64,000 bases of DNA from an uncultured bacterium (GTDB lineage Bacteria > Acidobacteriota > Aminicenantia > Aminicenantales > Saccharicenantaceae): contig CALEUG010000001.1 of the NCBI GenBank assembly GCA_937920515.1, positions 1 through 64,000 of the forward strand. Reading direction: 5' to 3'. Below, one piece after another: positions 40,839 through 48,814 of this stretch. The notes under the pieces were generated by a model. It did not search any database and was not told the DNA's origin. It saw only the letters and a program-made list of their open reading frames with translations. How positions within the stretch are numbered: position 1 is the stretch's first letter; each line of letters begins with the position of its first letter. The translations under genes were made by a program, and so were the position numbers.

Positions 40839-42188
40839 ATGAAACCTGCAACCAGGCTGGAAAGAATTTATCTCGTTCTTACTTTAATTTTGATGATTCT
40901 GGCAGCCCCGGCTCCACTCCTGGCGGTCGGCCAGGCAAAACCCCCCGCCTATTACCAGAAAATCAAGGAACTTGCAGTCAGGGTTGAGCCGGAAATAATC
41001 GCTATCAGGCGGGACCTCCATGCCCACCCCGAGCTGGCTTTCCAGGAAAGGCGAACCGCAGGCATAGTGGCTGATTATTTCCGCAAGCTTGGACTGGAAG
41101 TCCGGACGGAAATCGGCGGGACCGGAGTCCTTGGTGTGCTTAAAGGAGGACTGCCCGGGCCGGTTCTGGCCATGCGCGGCGACATGGATGCCCTGGCCAT
41201 CACCGAGGAAACCGACCTGCCCTTTGCCTCCAAGGAAAAGGTAATCATAAACGGCCAGGAGACCGGCCTGATGCATGCCTGCGGCCACGATATCCATACG
41301 GCCATGCTGCTGGGTGTGGCTTCAGTTCTCAGCCAGATGAAAAACCAGGTCACGGGCACCATCCTGTTCATAGCTCAGCCGGCTGAAGAATGGGGCGACG
41401 GCGCCCAGAAAATGATTCAGGACGGAGTCTTCCGCGATTACCGTCCCGAGGCCATTTTTGCTTTCCACGTGGACGATACCCTCAAGGCCGGTTACGTTCA
41501 TTATGTTCCGGGCTATTCCGGGGCCAACTGCGACACCTTTTTCCTGAATATTTATTCCGAAGGTTGCCACGGAGCCGACCCCGACCAGTGTGTCGACCCG
41601 ATTGTCGTCGGAAGCCACGTCGTCCTGGCCCTGCAGGCCATGGTCAGCCGGGAAATAGACGTTCACGACCACACCGTCATCACCGTGGGCTACTTTCATG
41701 CCGGCACGGCCACCAACATCATTCCGAAAAAGGCCGAGCTCAGGGCCACCGTCAGAAGCTACGGAGATGAGCATAGAGAGCGCCTCAAGAAAAAAATAAC
41801 CAGGACCATTACCGGCATCTGCCAGTCTCATGGAGCTCCCTTCGAGCTGGACTACCAGTTCGGCACGCCGTCTCTTTACAACCACCCCGAACTGCTCGAA
41901 GCTATCAGGCCGACGGCCGAGGCCGTCCTGGGCGGACCTGACAGGCTGATTAAGGACCGGCCGGAGATGGGCGGCGAGGATTTCAGCTATTTTGCCAGGG
42001 AAATACCGGCGGTGATGCTGTCGCTGGGGGTGGTTCCGCCCCACCTGGAAAGGACCTCAGTCCACTCCCCCACCTTTGTGGCCGATGAAAAGGCGATTGG
42101 ACTGGGAATAAAGCTTATGTCCTGCATCCTGATGGATTACGCCCGCAAACCGGCCGCCCGAAGAGTCCGCGCTTTCAAGAAATCATAA
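40839..42188 (+). CDS. M20 family amidohydrolase/peptidase with signal peptide
   Basis: RRDLHAHPELAFQERRTAGIVADYFRKLGLEV, MRGDMDALAITEE, HACGHDIHTAMLLG, EMGGEDFSYFA. Confidence 0.94.
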   Translation: MKPATRLERIYLVLTLILMILAAPAPLLAVGQAKPPAYYQKIKELAVRVEPEIIAIRRDLHAHPELAFQERRTAGIVADYFRKLGLEVRTEIGGTGVLGVLKGGLPGPVLAMRGDMDALAITEETDLPFASKEKVIINGQETGLMHACGHDIHTAMLLGVASVLSQMKNQVTGTILFIAQPAEEWGDGAQKMIQDGVFRDYRPEAIFAFHVDDTLKAGYVHYVPGYSGANCDTFFLNIYSEGCHGADPDQCVDPIVVGSHVVLALQAMVSREIDVHDHTVITVGYFHAGTATNIIPKKAELRATVRSYGDEHRERLKKKITRTITGICQSHGAPFELDYQFGTPSLYNHPELLEAIRPTAEAVLGGPDRLIKDRPEMGGEDFSYFAREIPAVMLSLGVVPPHLERTSVHSPTFVADEKAIGLGIKLMSCILMDYARKPAARRVRAFKKS

Positions 42189-42568
42189 AAGCCAGCCGGG
42201 CCGCCGTGTTGATTGATAATAAATTCGGGTCAGAATTAGTTCAGAGCAGCTTCTGATTTTCTTGTCATTCAACAACTCCGGGTTATTTTTTCAGGAAGCC
42301 AATGTTAGCTGTTTCCTGGTTTAACCCTTTTACCCCCAGATAAACCTTGCCTGTGAATTAAAGCCTTAAGATTTAGTGAACCCAACTCTTCAGACCTGCC
42401 GTCCCGGGAGTGACCGCCCGGCCCTGGCCTGATCTGGTCTGACTGCAAACCGCTGAAGGCAGGTCCTTGAGCATTCCTGAACAAGAGGTCCCGGACTGCC
42501 AGGCCTGTTTAACGGGTTAATTCAATTGATAAAAATGGTGCCTGATGGTAAATTGATAACATTCAGCC

Positions 42569-43918
42569 ATGAAATTGCTAAAACTAAACATCTCCGGCGT
42601 CCGCGGCATCGTCGGACAGACCATCACTCCAGAACTGGTCATAGATTTTGCTTCAGCTTTTGGAACCATGCTGCCGGCCGGAAAGGTCCTGGCAGGCCGC
42701 GACAGCCGGAAATCAGGGTTGATGGTGCAGGAAGCGGCGGTCTCGGCCCTTCTCTCCACCGGTCACGAAGTTGTCAATCTTGGAATCTGCCCCACCCCCA
42801 TCATCCAGTTCCTGGTGAAGCAGCACCGGGCCGCCGGGGCCATTGCCATCACCGCCGGGCACAACCCGGCCGAGTGGAATGCCCTGAATTTCATCAACAG
42901 CCAGGGCACCTACCTCAACGAATTCCAGGGTTCGGAGCTGCTCGATATTTACCACCTGGGGCATTTTGCCCACCAGAAGCTTAAAAAATCCCCGGCAGTG
43001 GTCAATGAGCTTAACGCGGAAGAGGTCTATTTTTCCTGGTTGAGCCGCCGGCTGCGAACGGAAGAAATCAGCCGGGCCAGGTTCAAGGTGGTGGTCGACC
43101 CCTGCAACGGGGCCGGGGCCGGGCTGGTCAACAAGTTTTTCCAATCCCTGGGTTGCGAGCTGGTGGCCGTCAACAACGAGCCCAGCGGCTATTTTCCCCA
43201 CGAACCGGAACCGCGCCCCAGGAATGCCGGTGAGGTGTCCTCGCTGGTCAGGGCCACCGGGGCCAGCGTGGGCTTTCTTCTTAACAGCGACGTCAGCCGC
43301 GTCTCCCTGGTGGCCGAGACCGGGGAAACCCTGTCGGAAGAATACACCCTGCCGGTTGTGGCCGGTTATTACTTAGAGCAGCAGCCGGGACCGGTCATCA
43401 CCAGCCTTTCCACCTCCCGCATGATTGAAGAAGTGGCGGCCAGGTCCCGGGTCCCGGTCATCAGAACCAGGGTTGGCCAGTCGGCCCTCGTCCAGACGAT
43501 GCTCCAGGAAGACGGGGCCCTGGCCGGAGAGGGCAGCGGCGGGCTGGCCCTCCGCCGCTTTCAGCCGGCCTTTGATGGCTTTGCGGTCATGGGCCTGGTC
43601 CTGGAAGCGATGGCCGTTAAGCAAAAAAAACTTTCAGAGCTGGTAAAAGCTCTTCCCCGCTATCATATAGTCAAGGATAAAATAGTCTGCCCGCCCCACC
43701 GCCTGCACTCGCTGGTGGCTGAAACCAGAAAACTTTACCCCCGGGCTGAAATCAATCTCCTCGATGGATTGCACGTTACCCTGAAAGAGGCCTGGGTGCA
43801 CATCAGGGCTTCCAGCACCGAGCCCCTAATCAGGATAATTGCCGAAAGCCCTTCGGCCACCAGGGCCCAGCTCGAGGTAGACAGGGTGGTAGCTTTCCTT
43901 AACCGATTACTCGGGTAA
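42569..43918 (+). CDS. phosphohexomutase-fold protein (GlmM/PMM-like) lacking catalytic residues, predicted pseudoenzyme
   Basis: family-wide similarity to the downstream paralog; ITAGHNP instead of TASHNP; NSDVSR instead of DADADR. Confidence 0.88.
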   Translation: MKLLKLNISGVRGIVGQTITPELVIDFASAFGTMLPAGKVLAGRDSRKSGLMVQEAAVSALLSTGHEVVNLGICPTPIIQFLVKQHRAAGAIAITAGHNPAEWNALNFINSQGTYLNEFQGSELLDIYHLGHFAHQKLKKSPAVVNELNAEEVYFSWLSRRLRTEEISRARFKVVVDPCNGAGAGLVNKFFQSLGCELVAVNNEPSGYFPHEPEPRPRNAGEVSSLVRATGASVGFLLNSDVSRVSLVAETGETLSEEYTLPVVAGYYLEQQPGPVITSLSTSRMIEEVAARSRVPVIRTRVGQSALVQTMLQEDGALAGEGSGGLALRRFQPAFDGFAVMGLVLEAMAVKQKKLSELVKALPRYHIVKDKIVCPPHRLHSLVAETRKLYPRAEINLLDGLHVTLKEAWVHIRASSTEPLIRIIAESPSATRAQLEVDRVVAFLNRLLG

Positions 43919-43921
43919 AAC

Positions 43922-45289
43922 ATGAAAAAGAGATTTCCACTCAAGGTTAGCATCTCCGGCGTCCGGGGAATTATCGGAGAAAGCCTGACCCCTCAGATTG
44001 CCGCCCGGTTCGCCTCGGCCTTCGGCACCTACCTCGGACCGGGACAGGTCCTGGTCGGGCAGGATACCAGACCCTCGGGCACCATGCTCAAAAAGGCCGT
44101 CCTGAGCGGGTTGCTGGCCACCGGCTGCCAGCCGGTTGAAGTCGGCGTGCTTCCCATCCCCACCATTCTTTTCCTCACCCGCGAGAAACAGGTCCGGGGG
44201 GCGGTGGTAATCACCGCCAGTCATAACCCCCCGGAATGGAACGGGCTTAAATTCATCGGGCCGGAGGGGCTTTACCTCCGTCGCTCCCAGGTGGAAGAAT
44301 TCCTGGACATATTCCACCAGGGAGAATTCACCTTCGTGGCGGCCGAAAGAATCAAGGCCCCGCTCCAGGAGAAAAAGGCCGGGGAGCTCCACCTTGAAAA
44401 AATTCTGTCGCGACTTAAAGTTAAAGCCATCCGCCGCCGTGGGTTCCGGGTGGTGGCTGATTGCGCCAACGGGGCCGGCGCCACGCTCCTGCCCCAGCTT
44501 CTCAGGGAACTCGGCTGCGAGACTCTTCTCATCAACACCGACCTCAGCGGGAGCTTTGCCCATCAGTCGGAGCCAGTCCCGGAAAACCTCAAAGAGCTCT
44601 CCCGCCGGGTTAAAGAATTCAGGGCTGACCTGGGCCTGGCCCAGGATGCCGACGCCGACCGCCTGGCCCTGGTGGATGAAAGGGGTCGCCCCCTGGGAGA
44701 AGACCTGACCCTGATTCTGGCAGTGGCCCATGTGCTCGGTAAGAAGCGTGGCCCGGTGGCCGTAAATCTCTCAGCTTCCATGGCCATAGACGAACTGGCG
44801 GCCAGGTACCGGGTTCCGGTCATCAGGACCAGGATCGGAGAAATCAACGTGGTCGAAGCCATACTGGAGCAGGGCGCGGTCATCGGCGGCGAAGGTAACG
44901 GCGGAGTCATCTGGCCGGAAATCCACCCCTGCCGTGATTCTCTAACCGCAGCCGGCCTAATGCTGGAAATGCTGGCCGAGAACCAGAAGCCACTGTCGGA
45001 GACGGCCGCTGAATTTAAGAAGTATCACCTGTTGAAGGATAAAATGGACTGCCCGGCTGAACTGGCCTTCCGGGCGCTGGTTGAATTGAGACGACGCTAT
45101 CAGTCTGAAAATATTTCCACCCTGGATGGAATTAAAATAAGCTGGCCCGACTCCTGGGTCCATATCAGGCCGTCCAATACCGAACCCATCATCAGGCTGC
45201 TGGCTGAATCCCGGTCGCCGGTCCGCAGCCGGCGTTTAATAGAAAATTTTAAGAAAGAAATCAAGAGCATCATCAGGAAGCTGGCCTGA
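43922..45289 (+). CDS. phosphoglucosamine mutase/phosphomannomutase family, intact active site
   Basis: VITASHNPPEWNGLKF, QDADADRLALVDE, GGEGNGGVI, RPSNTEPIIRL. Confidence 0.94.
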   Translation: MKKRFPLKVSISGVRGIIGESLTPQIAARFASAFGTYLGPGQVLVGQDTRPSGTMLKKAVLSGLLATGCQPVEVGVLPIPTILFLTREKQVRGAVVITASHNPPEWNGLKFIGPEGLYLRRSQVEEFLDIFHQGEFTFVAAERIKAPLQEKKAGELHLEKILSRLKVKAIRRRGFRVVADCANGAGATLLPQLLRELGCETLLINTDLSGSFAHQSEPVPENLKELSRRVKEFRADLGLAQDADADRLALVDERGRPLGEDLTLILAVAHVLGKKRGPVAVNLSASMAIDELAARYRVPVIRTRIGEINVVEAILEQGAVIGGEGNGGVIWPEIHPCRDSLTAAGLMLEMLAENQKPLSETAAEFKKYHLLKDKMDCPAELAFRALVELRRRYQSENISTLDGIKISWPDSWVHIRPSNTEPIIRLLAESRSPVRSRRLIENFKKEIKSIIRKLA

Positions 45290-45369
45290 GGCGGCCGTCT
45301 GGGCTCAAGCGGCAATTCGGTTTAATAAAAAATACAAAATTGAGCAATAAAAAGAGGCAGGGTTCAGAC

Positions 45370-48300
45370 ATGAGTCTTAAAGAAAAATCTGGCTTTAGAA
45401 GCGTACCGGGAGTCCTGGCCCTGGTTATGTTAAGCCTGGCAGGTCTTCGGGCCCAACCCCCGGCAGAAGCCTGGCTTAACGGCTACCAGAGAACCATAGA
45501 AAGCCAGAAAATTTTTTATCATTCACCCTATCCCGATCAGCTACCGGCCCTGCTGGTCAGAGCCAGCGACGGCACAATGAAATCAGTCTGGGAAACACAG
45601 GTTGTCCCGGCCGATTTCAGCGCTTCCGCTGCGGTCTTTGTCTTCATGGGTGGCCTGGCCACGGGCAAGGGCAGTCATCGCTTTTACCTTAAGGTCAACG
45701 GGGCTCAAGCCCTGGAATTCACCACTTCAGAAAACCCGGCCAGAAGAGAGTGGACAGTTCTCGGTCCGGAAGGTCTGGGACTTACTTTCAGAACAGCTCT
45801 GGTTGACCAGTTTGACGAGCTATTCGGCTATTTCTTCCTGACCGTCCCTCGTCGTTTCCTGGAGCCAGGGAAACCGCTCCGGCTGGAACTTACGGCCGAG
45901 AAAGGCGGAAGTTCCGACTGGGTGATGGTCTTTGAGCAGCCGCTTTCTTCCTGGGCCAGGCTGAAGGTCCTGCCGGCCATCCTGAACACAAGGCCCCGGC
46001 GGCAGCCCCTGCTGCTGGAAATAAGTCATTTCGGACCTCCGGTTTCAGTCCGGATAAAAATGGGCCGGAATATTTCCGTCTCCAAGACCTTGCAGACCGG
46101 TTACAACCAGCTATACCTGGAAACCGAACCGGTCAGCAATCCGGCCCGGGTTGAAGCCGTCGTCCTCAGGGGAAAAGAACTTCTGTTCCGGGCAGCTTGC
46201 GAGCAAAAACCGGTTCGGGCGATAGAATTATGGCTTCTCCCCCATTCCCACCTGGACATTGGTTATTCAGATTACCAGGAAGAAGTAGAAAAGAAACAGT
46301 GGCAGAACATAGAAACCGCCATAGAACTGGCCGAGAAATCGCAATCCCTGCCTCCCGAGGCCAGGTTCAAATGGAACGTGGAACAACTGTGGCATGTTGA
46401 AACCTATTTGCGAAAAGCTGACGAACAAAAGCGAGAAAAATTATTGCGAGCCGTAAAGAATGGCTGGATAGGACTCCAGGCCACCCTAACCAACCAGCTG
46501 ACCGGTCTCTGCCACCCGGAGGAACTGCTGGAACTCACAGCTTTTGCCAGGGAGCTGGAAACCATGGGTTTCCCGCCGGTCACATCGGCCATGATCACTG
46601 ATATCCCGAGCTACAGCTGGTCCTTTGTTCCGGCGCTGGCCCTGGCCGGGGTTCGCTATCTTTCCAGCGGTCCCAACTTCATGCCCGTCCTGCCCGACGG
46701 CGGCGACCGGGTTGGCCGGGCTCTCAGGACCTGGGCCGACCGGCCGTTTTACTGGGTCTCACCTTCCGGCCAGGAAAAGGTTCTTTTCTGGATGGCCGGG
46801 CGCGGTTATTCCTGGTTCCACGGGCTGAACCTGGGAAACTTCAGGGTTGACAAAAAAAGAGAAATCCTGGAATACGTGGCCGAACTGGAAAACAAGAACT
46901 ATCCCTATTCTCTGGTGCAGGTCCGCTACACCGTGGGTGGAGACAACGGCCCCCCGGACCCGGACCTCAGCCGGGAAGTGGCCGCCTGGAACAAAGAATT
47001 CCTGACACCTCGCCTGGTGATCGCCACCAGCGAACAGCTTTTCCTGGAAATGGAAAAAAGGCACGGCCTGGAAATCCCGGCCATCCGCGGTGATTTTTCG
47101 CCATACTGGGAAGACGGCGCGGCCTCCACCGCCCGGGAAACCGCCCTGAACCGGAATCTCAGCGAGCGGCTGCTGCAGCTCGAAACTCTGTATTCGCTCC
47201 TGGTGCCGGAAGAATTCATTAAAAAATCAGCCGATTTTTACGAAGCCTGGCGCCAGGTAGTACTTTTTCACGAGCATACCTGGGGAGCCCACGACAGCGT
47301 CTCCAACCCGGATGGAGAAAACGCTACCCGGCAATGGGAATACAAGAAGTCCATCCTGGAAAAGGGACAGGAACTGGCTAATTCGCTGGAAGAAGACCTG
47401 AAGGCCATAATGAGCTCCAGAGAGGAGGAAGCTTTATCCAGAAGAAAGGTGCTCGACATCATCAACACCACCTCGCTGACCAGGTCAGAAATCATTTTTA
47501 TACCGGCTGAACTCTCGGCCGGCCTTGACCTGGTACTGGATGAAAACAACCGCTCCCTGCCTTCACAGAGGCTGGTTGATGGCACCCTGGCTGTTAAAAT
47601 AAGCCGGCTTCAACCATTTTCTGCCCGCCGCATCTACCTTAAGACCGGCAGTAGCTGGCCCGGCGGCCTGGCCCGGGCCGGGGAAAACTTCCTGGAGAAT
47701 GAGCAGCTTCGCCTGGAAGTCAGCCCGGAAACAGGGGCGGTGAGCAGCCTGATCTTCAAGCCGGCCCGAAACCTGGAACTGGTGGACAGCGAGAAATTCT
47801 CCGGGCTCAATGCCTATCTCTATGTTCCCGGGACCGACCCGGAAAAAGCCCGGCCGGCCAGGGTTCGCCAGGTACGGGTACTGGATTCCGGCCCTCTGGT
47901 GGCTTCGCTGGAGATAGAGCTGGAAGCCCCAGGATGTCACAGCCTGAAGGCAGTAATCAGGATTAACGGAATCAACGGCCGGATAGACTTCTTTAATCAC
48001 ATTGACAAGATAAAGGTCAGGGAAAAGGAAAGCGTTCACATAGCCTTTCCGTTCCGGATGCCTCCAACCGGAATCCGCCTTGACCTCGGCTGGGGCGCAG
48101 TCAATCCTTTCTTTGAAGAAATCCCGGGAGCCTGCCTGGATTTTTTTTCTGTTCAAAAAGCGGTGAGTTTCAGCCGGCCGGATTTTAACCTGACCTGGGT
48201 AACGCCGGATGCCCCACTGGTGGAAATTGGCGAATTGACGGATGAAAGAAGCGTCGGAGGCTTTCCCCGGGCCTGGAAAAAAGAGCTCCAGCCCTCTTCA

Positions 48301-48747
48301 ACGATTATTTCCTATGCCCTGAATAACTACTGGCATACCAATTACAAGGCCGACCAGGAAGGAGAAATCGAACTTCGCTATTCCCTTTTCCTCAACTCTA
48401 ATCTGGACCCGGCACTGCTCAAGACCCAGGCCCTTGAGGTCTGTCAGCCTCCGGTTATAATGCCGGTTGACGAAAGACGGGTACCCCTGCAGCCGGTTCT
48501 TAACCTCGAGCCGGAAAGGGTCGTGGTCACCAGGTTAAAGGCCATCCCGGGAGTTTCCGACTCCAGGCCGGCTCTGCTGCTCAGACTGTACAACGCCGGC
48601 GGACAACCAGAAACAATCAACCTCAAGGGGCTTCTTTTTCCCGGAAGAAAAGTCTATTTATCCAACCTGAAAGGAGAACCACTGGCCCAGGTCACCCGGC
48701 CTTTCCGGATGCTGCCCTGGGAGGTGGTAACTCTTCGGGTGGAATGA
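45370..48747 (+). CDS. glycoside hydrolase family 38-like (alpha-mannosidase) secreted enzyme
   Basis: ELWLLPHSHLDIGYSDYQEEVEKK, ARFKWNVEQLWHVE, ITDIPSYSWSFVPALALAGVRYLSSGPN; alternative start 45340. Confidence 0.85.
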   Translation: MSLKEKSGFRSVPGVLALVMLSLAGLRAQPPAEAWLNGYQRTIESQKIFYHSPYPDQLPALLVRASDGTMKSVWETQVVPADFSASAAVFVFMGGLATGKGSHRFYLKVNGAQALEFTTSENPARREWTVLGPEGLGLTFRTALVDQFDELFGYFFLTVPRRFLEPGKPLRLELTAEKGGSSDWVMVFEQPLSSWARLKVLPAILNTRPRRQPLLLEISHFGPPVSVRIKMGRNISVSKTLQTGYNQLYLETEPVSNPARVEAVVLRGKELLFRAACEQKPVRAIELWLLPHSHLDIGYSDYQEEVEKKQWQNIETAIELAEKSQSLPPEARFKWNVEQLWHVETYLRKADEQKREKLLRAVKNGWIGLQATLTNQLTGLCHPEELLELTAFARELETMGFPPVTSAMITDIPSYSWSFVPALALAGVRYLSSGPNFMPVLPDGGDRVGRALRTWADRPFYWVSPSGQEKVLFWMAGRGYSWFHGLNLGNFRVDKKREILEYVAELENKNYPYSLVQVRYTVGGDNGPPDPDLSREVAAWNKEFLTPRLVIATSEQLFLEMEKRHGLEIPAIRGDFSPYWEDGAASTARETALNRNLSERLLQLETLYSLLVPEEFIKKSADFYEAWRQVVLFHEHTWGAHDSVSNPDGENATRQWEYKKSILEKGQELANSLEEDLKAIMSSREEEALSRRKVLDIINTTSLTRSEIIFIPAELSAGLDLVLDENNRSLPSQRLVDGTLAVKISRLQPFSARRIYLKTGSSWPGGLARAGENFLENEQLRLEVSPETGAVSSLIFKPARNLELVDSEKFSGLNAYLYVPGTDPEKARPARVRQVRVLDSGPLVASLEIELEAPGCHSLKAVIRINGINGRIDFFNHIDKIKVREKESVHIAFPFRMPPTGIRLDLGWGAVNPFFEEIPGACLDFFSVQKAVSFSRPDFNLTWVTPDAPLVEIGELTDERSVGGFPRAWKKELQPSSTIISYALNNYWHTNYKADQEGEIELRYSLFLNSNLDPALLKTQALEVCQPPVIMPVDERRVPLQPVLNLEPERVVVTRLKAIPGVSDSRPALLLRLYNAGGQPETINLKGLLFPGRKVYLSNLKGEPLAQVTRPFRMLPWEVVTLRVE

Positions 48748-48814
48748 AAGTTTAAGATATAAGGTAAGATATAAGATATATGTTCTGGTAAAATATGAAC
48801 CTCAGGAGGTCTCA

